Below are positions 24,745-33,364 of a stretch of DNA of 64,000 nt, piece after piece; position 1 is the first letter of the stretch, and every line of letters starts with the position of its first letter. The translations under genes and the position numbers were made by a program. Origin of the DNA: Sinorhizobium fredii NGR234 (GTDB lineage Bacteria > Pseudomonadota > Alphaproteobacteria > Rhizobiales > Rhizobiaceae); contig NC_012587.1 of assembly GCF_000018545.1 (NCBI RefSeq), forward strand, positions 2,046,001 to 2,110,000, read 5' to 3'. Below the pieces are notes generated by a model. It worked only from the letters and a program-made list of their open reading frames with translations. It was not told the origin of the DNA and made no database searches.

Positions 24745-24775
24745 GAATTTAGGTCAGGCTAGCTGACCTAAATTC
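24745..24775. promoter_or_regulatory. Perfect 12-base inverted repeat upstream of the LysE gene
   Basis: gaatttaggtca and tgacctaaattc flank a 7-base centre (ggctagc). The arms are perfect and AT-rich outside, with no T-run, so it looks like a dimer operator rather than a terminator. It lies 63 to 93 bases before the LysE start. The cognate regulator is not adjacent. Confidence 0.55.
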
Positions 24776-24849
24776 GAAGATCAGTCAGAATCTTGTCATG
24801 GTCACAAACGGAATGTGGTGGAGTGTCTCGCATCAGAGATTGTGGCAAC

Positions 24850-24875
24850 AAAAAAGGCCGGGCGAACCCGACCTT
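24850..24875 (-). terminator. Intrinsic terminator on the minus strand
   Basis: On the minus strand, aaggtcggg and cccggcctt form a stem (one G-U pair) with a ttcg tetraloop, followed by TTTTT. This is a strong rho-independent terminator for a transcript from about 24.9 to 25.1 kb. Confidence 0.7.
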
Positions 24876-24914
24876 CCTCGTCCTCTCGACCTGCCAATGC
24901 CAGTACATCCGTGG

Positions 24915-25109
24915 TCAAAGGCAGGGAGACGACATCCGTGTTGAGCGACTATCCAACCGATTGCGGCAGGACTTCGCGACGTGGCGCTTCAGCGCTAAAG
25001 CAACATCGCCGATCAACATCGATGACCCCGATGTAGTGAGCGATTGTGCTCTCCGCAAGGCACGACGCAGCTTTTCTTGATCGGATTCCTTGTCGCTTTG
25101 GCGATTCAT
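24915..25109 (-). CDS. Possible small basic protein (64 aa)
   Basis: The frame from ATG 25109 encodes a 64-residue basic peptide with an amphipathic start ([20 protein letters not shown]) and the segment [16 protein letters not shown]. It ends 40 bases before a strong intrinsic terminator on the same strand, which shows that a short minus-strand transcript does exist here. No clear ribosome site precedes the ATG, and the transcript might be a small RNA instead. I do not recognise the sequence. Confidence 0.4.
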   Translation of the reverse strand: MNRQSDKESDQEKLRRALRRAQSLTTSGSSMLIGDVALALKRHVAKSCRNRLDSRSTRMSSPCL

Positions 25110-25177
25110 TGCAGGGACATGGACTTTTTTCGCCAGGATACCATCTTGCCAGGATCCAACCTAACGAGGCGCCTGTG

Positions 25178-26023
25178 ATGCACGACACGATTCCGAGCAC
25201 TGCTTTCCCCGACGGGCGCAAGGTCCCGGTCCTCGGTCAGGGAACCTGGAAGATGGGCGAGAACCGAGCGAAGGCGGCCGACGAAATCCGCAGCCTCCAG
25301 GTCGGACTCGATCTTGGCATGACGCTGATCGACACGGCGGAAATGTACGGCAACGGCGGCGCCGAGGGCATCGTCGGCGAAGCGGTCAGGGATCGGCGAG
25401 ACGAAGCCTTTATCGTCAGCAAGGTGCTGCCCTCCAATGCCAGCCGGTCGGGCACGCTCGCCGCCTGCGAGCGAAGTCTCCGCAATCTCGGCACCGACCG
25501 CATCGACCTCTATCTGCTGCATTGGCGCGGTGGTTATCCGCTCGCCGAAACCGTCACCGCTTTCGAGGAGCTGAAGAAGGCCGGCAAGATCCTCGCCTGG
25601 GGCGTCTCGAACTTCGATGTCGACGACATGAAGGAGTTGCAGTCGGTTCCGGACGGCAGCAGCGCCGCGGCAAACCAGGTACTTTACAATCTCGCCCGCC
25701 GCGGCATCGAATACGACCTCCTGCCCTGGTGCCGCGACCGTGGCGTGCCGGTCATGGCCTATTCGCCGCTTGATGAAGGTCGCCTGCTCCACGATACCGA
25801 CCTGGTCCATATCGCCAAGGCGCACCAGGCGACGCCTGCGCAGATCGCCCTTGCCTTTCTCAAGACCCGCTCCGGCGTCATCTCCATACCGAAGACCGGC
25901 TCTGCCGAACGCGCCCGCGAAAACCGCGACGCGATGGACATTCACCTGACCTCGGAGAACCTCGCCGAGCTCGACCGCGTCTTTCCGCCGCCGAGGAAGA
26001 AGATGCGGCTGGAGGTTATCTAA
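25178..26023 (+). CDS. Aldo/keto reductase
   Basis: The 281-residue TIM-barrel NADPH-dependent reductase has the tetrad elements in place: Asp and Tyr in [20 protein letters not shown], Lys in [10 protein letters not shown] and His in [10 protein letters not shown]. The NADPH-binding [19 protein letters not shown] lies near the C-terminus. It belongs to the AKR group related to YeaE-type methylglyoxal reductases. The start at 25178 ([10 protein letters not shown]) is preceded by AACGAGGCGCCTGTG. It reduces aldehydes or ketones such as methylglyoxal. It is a single gene convergent with ilvH, and the two are separated by repeat-rich DNA. Confidence 0.9.
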   Translation: MHDTIPSTAFPDGRKVPVLGQGTWKMGENRAKAADEIRSLQVGLDLGMTLIDTAEMYGNGGAEGIVGEAVRDRRDEAFIVSKVLPSNASRSGTLAACERSLRNLGTDRIDLYLLHWRGGYPLAETVTAFEELKKAGKILAWGVSNFDVDDMKELQSVPDGSSAAANQVLYNLARRGIEYDLLPWCRDRGVPVMAYSPLDEGRLLHDTDLVHIAKAHQATPAQIALAFLKTRSGVISIPKTGSAERARENRDAMDIHLTSENLAELDRVFPPPRKKMRLEVI

Positions 26024-26077
26024 CGCCGGAAGGCAGTCGCCTTTGAGACTGCCCCTCATCCGGCCTGCCGGCCACCT

Positions 26078-26240
26078 TCTCCCCGCAGGCGGGGCGAAGG
26101 AGACCCGCGGCAACGCTTCGCCCCAAAAGTCCCCCTCTCCCCGCACACGGGGCGAAGGAGGCTCGCGGCAATGCTTCGCCTCAGAAATCCCCTCTCCCCG
26201 CGCGCGGGGAGAGGGTTGGTCCTCGGGTTAAACCCGAGGA
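26078..26240. repeat. GC-rich tandem/palindromic repeat block between aldo/keto reductase and ilvH
   Basis: Three copies of a unit starting tctccccgc begin at 26078, 26136 and 26193, with periods of 58 and 57 bases. Each contains a ccccgc / gcgggg hairpin, and the first two continue with ggcgaagga and cgcggcaa(c/t)gcttcgcc. The block ends with the palindrome cctcgggt-taa-acccgagg (26221-26239). It sits between convergent genes and could act as a two-way terminator or mRNA stabiliser. Confidence 0.75.
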
Positions 26241-26278
26241 GAGGGGCAAATCCCCGGATACAGTCTGTCGATACGGAC

Positions 26279-26851
26279 TCACATCCCCTGCGGCCCGCGG
26301 TTCATCGCGGCAATACCGGTGCGGCATACCTCGATGAGCCCGAGCGGCTTCATGATGGCGATGAATTGCTCGATCTTCGAAGGCTTTCCGGTGATCTCGA
26401 AGACGAAGTGGTCGATATTGGCATCGATCACCGAAGCGCGGAAGGCATCGGCAAGCCGGAGCGCTTCCACGCGGTGCTCGCCCGAGCCATGCACCTTGAC
26501 GAGTGCCAGTTCCCGCTCGACCGGCCGGTCGTGGCCGAGGCCTGCGGCGCGCACCGTCAGGTCGACGACGCGATGCACCGGCACGAGACGCTCAAGCTGG
26601 TTCTTGATCTGCTCCAGCACATGCGGCGTACCGCGCGTGACGATGGTGATGCGCGACAGATGCGCCTCATGCTCGGTCTCGGAGACCGTCAGGCTCTCGA
26701 TGTTGTAGCCGCGGCCGGAAAACAGGCCGATGACGCGGGCGAGCACGCCCGGCTCGTTGTCGACGAGGACGGAGAGCGTGTGCGTCTCCGCAAGCTCCGT
26801 CTCCTTGGCGATGAAATAGGCGGAGCCCGTCGGTTGAAGATGTGCGCTCAT
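26279..26851 (-). CDS. ilvH: Acetolactate synthase small (regulatory) subunit
   Basis: The 190-residue protein has an N-terminal ACT domain (HTLSVLVDNEPGVLARVIGL, FSGRGYNIESLTVS) and a second ACT-like half ending FRASVIDANIDHFVFEITGK. It binds valine and confers feedback inhibition on the large subunit in branched-chain amino acid synthesis. It starts 25 bases after the ilvI stop in the same transcript, and expression is likely set by the attenuator ahead of ilvI. Confidence 0.96.
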   Translation of the reverse strand: MSAHLQPTGSAYFIAKETELAETHTLSVLVDNEPGVLARVIGLFSGRGYNIESLTVSETEHEAHLSRITIVTRGTPHVLEQIKNQLERLVPVHRVVDLTVRAAGLGHDRPVERELALVKVHGSGEHRVEALRLADAFRASVIDANIDHFVFEITGKPSKIEQFIAIMKPLGLIEVCRTGIAAMNRGPQGM

Positions 26852-26875
26852 TCTCTTGTTTCCTAACCCTTATCC

Positions 26876-28654
26876 TCAGACGAGCTGGCGGCCCTTGGCG
26901 TCGATCGCGTTGGCAACGGCTTCATCGGTCGCCTCGTCGGGCAGCAGCATTTCGTTGTGCGCCTTGCCGGACGGGATCATCGGGAAGCAGTTGGCGAGGT
27001 TGGCGACGCGGCAGTCGAAGATCACCGGCGCCGGCGTATCGATCATCCGCCGGATCGCATCGTCGAGTTCGCCCGGCTTCTCGCAGCGGATGCCGACGCC
27101 GCCATAGGCTTCGGCCAGCTTGACGAAGTCCGGCATCGCTTCCGTATAGGAATGCGACAGGCGGTTGCCGTGCAGAAGCTGCTGCCATTGCCGGACCATG
27201 CCCATGTACTGGTTGTTGAGGATGAAAATCTTGACCGGCAGACCGTACTGCACCGCACAGGACATCTCCTGGATGCACATCTGGATCGAGGCATCGCCGG
27301 CGATATCGATGACGAGGCTCTCCGGATGCGCCACCTGCACGCCGATCGCGGCCGGGAAGCCGTAGCCCATCGTGCCGAGGCCGCCCGAGGTCATCCAGCG
27401 GTTCGGCTGCTCGAAGCCGAAGAACTGTGCCGCCCACATCTGGTGCTGGCCAACCTCGGTGGTGATGTAGGTGTCGCGGTCCTTGCTGAGCTCATAGAGC
27501 CGCTGGATCGCATATTGCGGCATGATGACGTCGTCGTTCGGCGTATAGGCCAGCGAATTGCGTGCCCGCCACTTGGCGACCGCCCCCCACCAGCCATCCA
27601 GGCGTGCCTTGTCGAGGGTCTTCGCCGCCGCGCGCCACAACCGGATCATGTCTTCGAGAACCGTGCCGACATCGCCGACAATCGGGACGTCGACCCGGAC
27701 GTTCTTGTTGATCGAGGAAGGGTCGATGTCGATATGGATCTTCTTCGAATTCGGCGAGAAGGCATTGAGCCGGCCGGTGATGCGGTCGTCGAAGCGGGCG
27801 CCGATGCAGATCATGACGTCGCAGTCATGCATCGCCATGTTGGCCTCGTAGGTGCCGTGCATGCCGAGCATGCCGAGCCAGTTCTTGCCGGAGGCCGGAT
27901 AGGCGCCGAGGCCCATCAGCGTCGAGGTGATCGGGAAGCCGGTGAGGTCGACCAGCTCGCGCAGGAAATGCGCGGCCTGAGGGCCGGAATTAATCACCCC
28001 GCCGCCGGAATAGATGATCGGCTGGCGCGCCGTCTTCATCAGCGCGATCGCTTCTTCGATCTTCTTCAGGTCACCCTGCGTCTTCGGCTGATAGCTCTTC
28101 TGCGTCGGGACCGCGGAAGGCGGCGTGTAGGTGCCGGTCGCGAACTGGATGTCCTTCGGGATGTCGACAACGACCGGACCCGGCCGCCCCGACTGGGCGA
28201 CGCGGAACGCCTCGTGGATGATGCGGGCGAGATCATTGACGTTCTTGACCAGCCAGTTGTGCTTGGTGCAGGGCCGCGTGATGCCGACCGTGTCGCACTC
28301 CTGGAAGGCATCCGAGCCGATCAGCGGGGTCGGAACCTGGCCGGAGATGCAGACGAGCGGGATCGAATCCATCAGCGCGTCCTGGAGCGGCGTGACGGCA
28401 TTGGTAGCGCCGGGACCGGAAGTGACCAGCATGACGCCGACCTTGCCGGTAGAACGGGCATAGCCTTCGGCCATGTGGCCGGCGCCCTGCTCGTGGCGAA
28501 CCAGAATGTGCTGGATTTCTTCCTGCTGGAAAATCTCGTCATAGATCGGAAGCACGGCGCCGCCCGGATAGCCGAAGATGTGTTCGACGCCATTGTCCTT
28601 CAGAGCCTGGAGAACGATCTCCGCCCCTGTCATCTGGTTTTCAGTTCCGCTCAT
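26876..28654 (-). CDS. ilvI: Acetolactate synthase large (catalytic) subunit
   Basis: The 592-residue ThDP enzyme converts two pyruvates to acetolactate, or pyruvate plus 2-ketobutyrate to acetohydroxybutyrate. Visible are the Glu of VRHEQGAGHMAEGYARSTGK, the FAD-binding middle (WLGMLGMHGTYEANMAM), and the ThDP motif GDASIQMCIQEMSCAV ending in NN. The start at 28654 (MSGTENQMTG) matches the family; the frame stays open upstream through the leader region but that is not coding. The gene follows a leader peptide and terminator and precedes ilvH. As I recall, S. meliloti has the same gene pair on its chromosome. Confidence 0.96.
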   Translation of the reverse strand: MSGTENQMTGAEIVLQALKDNGVEHIFGYPGGAVLPIYDEIFQQEEIQHILVRHEQGAGHMAEGYARSTGKVGVMLVTSGPGATNAVTPLQDALMDSIPLVCISGQVPTPLIGSDAFQECDTVGITRPCTKHNWLVKNVNDLARIIHEAFRVAQSGRPGPVVVDIPKDIQFATGTYTPPSAVPTQKSYQPKTQGDLKKIEEAIALMKTARQPIIYSGGGVINSGPQAAHFLRELVDLTGFPITSTLMGLGAYPASGKNWLGMLGMHGTYEANMAMHDCDVMICIGARFDDRITGRLNAFSPNSKKIHIDIDPSSINKNVRVDVPIVGDVGTVLEDMIRLWRAAAKTLDKARLDGWWGAVAKWRARNSLAYTPNDDVIMPQYAIQRLYELSKDRDTYITTEVGQHQMWAAQFFGFEQPNRWMTSGGLGTMGYGFPAAIGVQVAHPESLVIDIAGDASIQMCIQEMSCAVQYGLPVKIFILNNQYMGMVRQWQQLLHGNRLSHSYTEAMPDFVKLAEAYGGVGIRCEKPGELDDAIRRMIDTPAPVIFDCRVANLANCFPMIPSGKAHNEMLLPDEATDEAVANAIDAKGRQLV

Positions 28655-28710
28655 TGGCCTGCTTCCGTCCCTTTTGTAAGGCTTGGGGTGATTAGCTTGT
28701 TTGAAGACAT

Positions 28711-28734
28711 AAAAAAAGGCCCCATCAGGAGCCT
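28711..28734 (-). terminator. Attenuator terminator ahead of ilvI
   Basis: On the minus strand, aggctcc and ggggcct pair (one G-U) around a tgat loop, followed directly by TTTTTTT. It lies between the leader peptide and the ilvI start, as expected for a transcription attenuator. Confidence 0.8.
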
Positions 28735-28740
28735 CGTTCA

Positions 28741-28788
28741 GCGCATGGGTGGCTACCGCCGGATGGTCACACCATCCTGCCCATGCGC
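28741..28788 (-). promoter_or_regulatory. Nested hairpin of the ilv attenuator
   Basis: The outer stem gcgcatggg / cccatgcgc (9 perfect pairs) encloses an inner stem ggatggt / accatcc (7 perfect pairs, 3-base loop). The structure overlaps the end of the leader peptide and precedes the terminator. It is a candidate pause or anti-terminator module. Confidence 0.7.
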
Positions 28789-28823
28789 CGTCCCACCACA
28801 AGAATAACCGCGAAGTTTTTCAT
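28767..28823 (-). CDS. ilvL: ilvIH leader peptide
   Basis: Reading the minus strand from ATG 28823 gives MKNFAVILVVGRRMGRMV and TGA, 18 residues. Six consecutive codons are Ala-Val-Ile-Leu-Val-Val, the regulatory amino acids of the ilv pathway. The stop lies inside the nested hairpin, 33 bases before the attenuator terminator. Ribosome stalling on scarce Val, Ile or Leu tRNAs would favour read-through into ilvI. The layout parallels classical ilv leaders of enteric bacteria; I infer the mechanism from sequence alone. Confidence 0.8.
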   Translation of the reverse strand: MKNFAVILVVGRRMGRMV

Positions 28824-28895
28824 GGGCCGATTTGATAAACAGAAATCGCCGAGCCGTCAACGCCGATTTGTCGGGCATTCTTCCCGGGCCGTCAC

Positions 28896-30236
28896 TTAGA
28901 AAACAAGGAAATCCTCCGCGGAGAGCGAACTGCCGCCGCTCACGATAGCGAACCGAACTGCATCTGCGCCCCCGCTTCCATCCGCATCGTAAAACAGCTC
29001 CCCGCGAGCTTCGTCATATACGATGCGGTCGTCTTCATCGGCTGCGATCTTGCCATATGCAAAGGCCGCGCTATCCAGCGTGCCGACCGAGAGCGTCGTA
29101 AATACGGCGGCGTCCAGCTTGAACAAATCGTCAGCCGCGCAGAAGTCCGGGAGTCGATCGCAGTTCGCTTTGCCCGGCGCAACGTCGAATAGGAAGGAAT
29201 CGGCTCCTTCCCCGCCGATCAGCGTATCGCGACCGATGCCGCCGCTGAGAATGTCGTTGCCCGCGCCGCCATTCAGCCGGTCGCTGCCCTCCATGCCGTC
29301 GAGGACATCATCGAACCGGCTCCCCGTGATGCGGTCGTTGCCACCTGCCGCAGCGACCAACACAGGGTGGTCATACGCCTGGTAGCCGATTTTCTCGGCG
29401 GCATCGGTCAATATGATCGATTGCGGGGGCGGCGTGACGGTAATGGTGATGGTCGCCAGATTACTGTTGCCCTGACCATCGGTGACGTAAATGGTAAAGC
29501 TGTCGGTCCCGAGAAAACCCGCCTCTGGAGTGTAGTCGAACAGGTTCCCGCTCAGGAAATCCTGATGGAAGTGCGGACTCCCCCCATATTCGCCTTGGGG
29601 AAATGGGTAGTAGCCGCCCTCGTAACGGGTCTCCTGCTCCAACGTGCCATGCGCCGGTCCTTCGATGACAACGAAGGCCAGCAGATCGAAATCGGCGTCC
29701 TTCGCATTGAAGGCCACGTCCTCCAGGGACTGGCCAGGGACAAGCGTGAAGCTCATGTCGGTGGCTATGGGGGCATGGTTGACGAAGCTGTCCAAGTGCA
29801 GCGCGCCATCCTGTAGGATGATCTGGTGTTGACCGTACTGCGTGTTCTCGCCGCCGAAATACTCGTTTGCGCCGATCCATGTCACCGTAATGTCATTGGA
29901 ACTTTCCGCTGCGACCGACACGATTTGGGCTGAAAGATAAGCTGCCTGATCCGACAAGCTGCGAATGTAATTGCCCTCGTTATCGAAGACGAATGTCTCG
30001 ATCGTCGTCGCGACCTCGGTCCTGCCGTCATGGGTGAGGGTTGTGATCGTGAAAAAGCCATCGAACACGTCGACCGACGCCACCTCGACTGAACCGAAGG
30101 GGTAATCGGCGCGCGCGGCGATCGGTCCGAGGACAACACCCTGCGGTGCGGTTATCGTGAAGAGGACCGCATCCGGGCTCTGGTTCTCGACGTCTTCCCA
30201 GACGGTCAGCTCGCTTCCATTGCTCAAGCTCGGCAT
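28896..30236 (-). CDS. RTX-type calcium-binding secreted protein with cadherin-like domain
   Basis: The 446-residue protein starts at 30236 (MPSLSNGSEL). After an N-terminal beta domain it has a cadherin/VCBS-like Ig domain (NHAPIATDMSFTLVPGQSLE, then FDYTPEAGFLGTDSFTIYVT, then DGQGNSNLATITITV). A block of RTX nonapeptides follows near residues 320 to 365 (GGNDRITGS, GGAGNDILSG, GGIGRDTLIGGEGAD). The end, SSLSAEDFLVF, is a typical type I secretion signal (short hydrophobic terminus). There is no Sec signal. It is probably exported by a type I system whose genes are not in the window. Candidate roles are adhesion or surface structure. Confidence 0.85.
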   Translation of the reverse strand: MPSLSNGSELTVWEDVENQSPDAVLFTITAPQGVVLGPIAARADYPFGSVEVASVDVFDGFFTITTLTHDGRTEVATTIETFVFDNEGNYIRSLSDQAAYLSAQIVSVAAESSNDITVTWIGANEYFGGENTQYGQHQIILQDGALHLDSFVNHAPIATDMSFTLVPGQSLEDVAFNAKDADFDLLAFVVIEGPAHGTLEQETRYEGGYYPFPQGEYGGSPHFHQDFLSGNLFDYTPEAGFLGTDSFTIYVTDGQGNSNLATITITVTPPPQSIILTDAAEKIGYQAYDHPVLVAAAGGNDRITGSRFDDVLDGMEGSDRLNGGAGNDILSGGIGRDTLIGGEGADSFLFDVAPGKANCDRLPDFCAADDLFKLDAAVFTTLSVGTLDSAAFAYGKIAADEDDRIVYDEARGELFYDADGSGGADAVRFAIVSGGSSLSAEDFLVF

Positions 30237-30423
30237 GGCCCCCTCCTCGTTCACGCGGAGAAACAATGGCTCTCGTCGTGGATAACACGGGCCGGCCGCC
30301 ACTACATCCCTGAATGCTTAGGGTGATTTGGCTCCGACTCCGTAAACCCGAAGGGCCCGCCCAAGCGCAACCACTTGTTAAAGTCGTTCCGCTATCCTGG
30401 AACGCTATCAGCCGAGGTGTGCG

Positions 30424-32460
30424 TTGCCCAACAGTGAAGCTCAAGCCCCGATCAGCGCCGGAGAACAGGAGCGCCGCGACGGCACGAAGCCGGGAAATCG
30501 TTTCCTCGGCCGGGTCGTCGCCTGCAGCGGTTCGCGCGCGACGATCGCGGCGGTCGCCGAAAAGGGCGAAACCTCGCTCACCGAACTGTGGTCGGTCGGC
30601 CGGCTGATCTCGATCTCGGTCGGCACGAACCGCGTCGTCGCTCTCGTCTGCTCCATGCAGACCGCCGCCGAAGAATGGAGCGAGGAGACCAACAACACCG
30701 TCCGCATCGAAGTCGAGCTGATGGGCGAAGTCTTCAAGGGACCCGACGGACGCGAAGAGTTCTCGGCCGGCATCAGCCGCTATCCCTATCTTGGCGCGAT
30801 AGCGCATCGGATCCGCGCCACCGACCTCGCGCGCATCTATGATTCCAAGCAGGCCGACAGTTGCGTCATCGGCAAGCTGACGCAGGACGAAAGCCTCGAT
30901 GCGACCATCCATGTGCCTTCGATGCTCGCCAAGCATTTCGCCATCGTCGGCACGACCGGCGTCGGCAAGTCGACCGCGGTGACCCTGCTGCTCAACAAGG
31001 CGATCGCCGCCGATCCGAAGCTGCGCGTCCTGATCCTCGATCCGCACAATGAGTTCGCCGCCGCCTTTCCGGAGAGTGCGGTGGTGATCGAGACGGATAC
31101 GCTCGACCTGCCCTTCTGGCTGTTCCGGCTGGAGGAGTTCGCCGAAGTGATCTTTCGCGGACGGCCGCCGGTGCCGGAAGAACTCGACATCCTGCGTGAT
31201 GTCATCCCGGATGCGAAGAAGGCCTTCAAGGGCGGCGAATCCGGCCTGATGCGCCGCCAGACCGAGAAGAGCTCGATCACCGCGGACACGCCCGTCCCGT
31301 ACCGCATCGCCGATTTGCTGGCGATGATCGACGAGCGCATCGGCCGGCTTGAGGGCCGCACCGACAAGCCGCACTTGCGCTCGCTGAAGATCAAGATCGT
31401 CTCGGCGATCAACGATCCGCGCTATCACTTCATGTTCTCGTCGAACACGATCACCGACACGATCCAGGATACGATCGCCAAGATCTTCCGCATACCTGGC
31501 GAAAGCAAGCCGATCGCCACCTTCGAACTGGCTGGCATACCGTCCGAAGTCGTCAACTCGGTCGCTTCTGTGCTCTGCCGCATGGCATTCGAAATCGGTC
31601 TCTGGAGCAATGGCGGCATCCACATGCTGGTGGTTTGCGAAGAGGCTCACCGCTACGTGCCTGCCGACCCCACGCTCGGCTTCCTGCCGACGCGCCAGGC
31701 GATCGCCCGCATCGCCAAGGAAGGCCGCAAATACGGCGTGTCGCTCGGCATCATCACGCAGCGCCCCGGCGAACTCGATCCGACGATCCTGTCGCAGTGC
31801 TCTACCGTCTTCGCCATGCGGCTCGCCAACGACCGCGACCAGGAGATCATCCGCTCGGCGATTTCCAATTCGTCGATTTCGACCACCAGCTTCATTTCCT
31901 CGATCGGCAACGGTGAGGCGATCGCCTTCGGCGAGGCCGTGGCCGTGCCGATGCGCATGCGCTTCAGCAGGGTCGAAGAGGCAAGGCTTCCCCGCGCCCA
32001 CGGCATCATCGACAAGGTCGACGAGGATGCGCCCCCGGTCGTCGACCTCCGCTCGATCGTCAGCCGCATGCGGGCCATGAACGGGCCCGATATTTCAAGC
32101 TTCCAGCAAAGCTATCTCGCGGCGCAAAGCGCCCCGGTAGCCGACGACGGGGAAATCGAGGATGAGGCGGCCGATGCTGCCTTCCCGGATCCCGGCGGAT
32201 TGCCCGAACCCGCGCTCGAATCCTATCGGCCGGATATGCTGCCGCGCACCACCGAGCCGGTCAATCCGCAGCTGGAACGCTTCAATCAGATCCGCGAGCA
32301 GATTCTTTCGGGGCAGGCCGAGAGAGACGCCGCGCGCACGCTGCACCCGCCGGCACCGCCGGAACGCGGCTTCTCGGGCGCTGCAACCGAACCGCATCGT
32401 CCGGGGTCACTGCGTGAAAGCCTGCTGAAGCGCCCTCTCGGCAGCATCATCCGCAAATAG
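30424..32460 (+). CDS. HerA/DUF87-type ATPase
   Basis: The 678-residue protein has an N-terminal HAS-barrel-like beta domain (RFLGRVVACSGSRATIAAV) and a RecA/FtsK-like motor. The P-loop is VGTTGVGKSTAVTLLL near residue 180. Walker B is MLVVCEEAHRYVPAD, and the sensor region reads YGVSLGIITQRPGELDPTIL then SQCSTVFAMRLANDRDQEII. The C-terminal 150 residues are acidic, proline-rich and probably disordered. HerA proteins form hexamers that translocate DNA, often with a NurA nuclease, but no nurA-like gene is adjacent. The start is TTG 30424 behind CGAGGTG; no ATG or GTG is in frame nearby. It is divergent from the RTX gene. Confidence 0.85.
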   Translation: MPNSEAQAPISAGEQERRDGTKPGNRFLGRVVACSGSRATIAAVAEKGETSLTELWSVGRLISISVGTNRVVALVCSMQTAAEEWSEETNNTVRIEVELMGEVFKGPDGREEFSAGISRYPYLGAIAHRIRATDLARIYDSKQADSCVIGKLTQDESLDATIHVPSMLAKHFAIVGTTGVGKSTAVTLLLNKAIAADPKLRVLILDPHNEFAAAFPESAVVIETDTLDLPFWLFRLEEFAEVIFRGRPPVPEELDILRDVIPDAKKAFKGGESGLMRRQTEKSSITADTPVPYRIADLLAMIDERIGRLEGRTDKPHLRSLKIKIVSAINDPRYHFMFSSNTITDTIQDTIAKIFRIPGESKPIATFELAGIPSEVVNSVASVLCRMAFEIGLWSNGGIHMLVVCEEAHRYVPADPTLGFLPTRQAIARIAKEGRKYGVSLGIITQRPGELDPTILSQCSTVFAMRLANDRDQEIIRSAISNSSISTTSFISSIGNGEAIAFGEAVAVPMRMRFSRVEEARLPRAHGIIDKVDEDAPPVVDLRSIVSRMRAMNGPDISSFQQSYLAAQSAPVADDGEIEDEAADAAFPDPGGLPEPALESYRPDMLPRTTEPVNPQLERFNQIREQILSGQAERDAARTLHPPAPPERGFSGAATEPHRPGSLRESLLKRPLGSIIRK

Positions 32461-32530
32461 CACGGATCGGATTCCGACCTTCAACGTTGTTGCCATAAGC
32501 GCGCGGCGGGGCGACACGACGGAGGATCCA

Positions 32531-33352
32531 ATGGACGACCGAGAGGCTTGGGATCGGGAGCGCAGATTGTGGCTCGAAGGGGCAGGCGTGTACCAGCAAC
32601 TGCTCGACGATGAATGCCTGATGGCCTTCGCGCCGGTGGGCATCCTCTCCGGAGCGGAAATCATCCGGGCGCTCGATGGCGCGCCGCGATGGCTGGACGT
32701 GGAGATGACGGAGCAGAGGAGCGCTCGGCCCAATGACAGCGTTCTCGTGTTGGCCTACCGGGCCGACGCCCGGCGCGACCCCGATGTGTCCTATGCGGCC
32801 TATTGCACCTCGACCTATGCTCGAACCGGCGAGGACTGGCGCCTCATTCAGCACCAACAGACGCCGATCGCTGATCCGTCAGCAATGCACTCGTCACGAT
32901 CATCGCGACAGGAGGGCACGATGGATGAAATCCTTCGGAGCTTTTTCGCGCGCTATGAAAGCATGGCAAATCGTGTGCTCGCCAGGGACATGGACGTAGG
33001 CGAGACGACGTTTGCCTTCGCGTCGGATTTCATCGCGGCTTCGCCGGCCGGCGTGATGGCCGGAAAGAACGATGAGAGCCTGAAAGGGTCGATGGAGAAG
33101 GGCTATGCCCGCTACCGGGCGATCGGCACCCGGGAACTCAATATCCGCGACCTCGAGATCACGCCGATCGATGCGCTGCATTTCCTCGTCCGGGTCGATT
33201 GGCGGTCGGTCTACGAGGTGGATGAGAGGCCCGATGTCGTCATCGATTTCGAAGTCCACTATCTCGTTCAATTGCTCAAGGGAGAGCCGAAGATCTTCGG
33301 CTGGGTGAGCGGCGACGAGGAGGCGGTGCTGCGGGAGCACGGCATCGGCTGA
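32531..33352 (+). CDS. Tandem NTF2-like (SnoaL/DUF4440-type) protein, possible gene fusion
   Basis: The 273-residue frame contains two separate NTF2-like folds. Residues 1 to about 115 resemble DUF4440 proteins (LLDDECLMAFAPVGILSGAE, then YCTSTYARTGEDWRLIQHQQ). Residues about 131 to 273 form a second unit starting MDEILRSFFARYESMANRVL. The joint is a low-complexity Ser/Arg stretch containing the sequence ggagggcacgATG at 32922, a good ribosome site and start codon. The second half may therefore also be translated alone. Both halves are small-molecule-binding folds of unknown ligand. The first start has GGAGGATCCA upstream. Confidence 0.65.
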   Translation: MDDREAWDRERRLWLEGAGVYQQLLDDECLMAFAPVGILSGAEIIRALDGAPRWLDVEMTEQRSARPNDSVLVLAYRADARRDPDVSYAAYCTSTYARTGEDWRLIQHQQTPIADPSAMHSSRSSRQEGTMDEILRSFFARYESMANRVLARDMDVGETTFAFASDFIAASPAGVMAGKNDESLKGSMEKGYARYRAIGTRELNIRDLEITPIDALHFLVRVDWRSVYEVDERPDVVIDFEVHYLVQLLKGEPKIFGWVSGDEEAVLREHGIG

Positions 33353-33364
33353 GCAGAACTGCCC

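Noticed and set aside
24793..25080. 95-codon plus-strand frame before the aldo/keto reductase
   Set aside because: It runs through a minus-strand terminator hairpin and has no ribosome site or family pattern.
26078..26240. CRISPR array
   Set aside because: The units are tandem and near-identical throughout with no unique spacers, there are only three copies, and no cas gene is near.
26957..28807. 616-codon open frame on the plus strand through ilvI
   Set aside because: It is antisense to the clearly recognised acetolactate synthase gene, a common effect of high GC content. No protein family pattern.
30028..32001. 657-codon minus-strand frame across the RTX/HerA boundary
   Set aside because: It runs antisense to the HerA-like ATPase and out of frame with the RTX gene. 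No domain.
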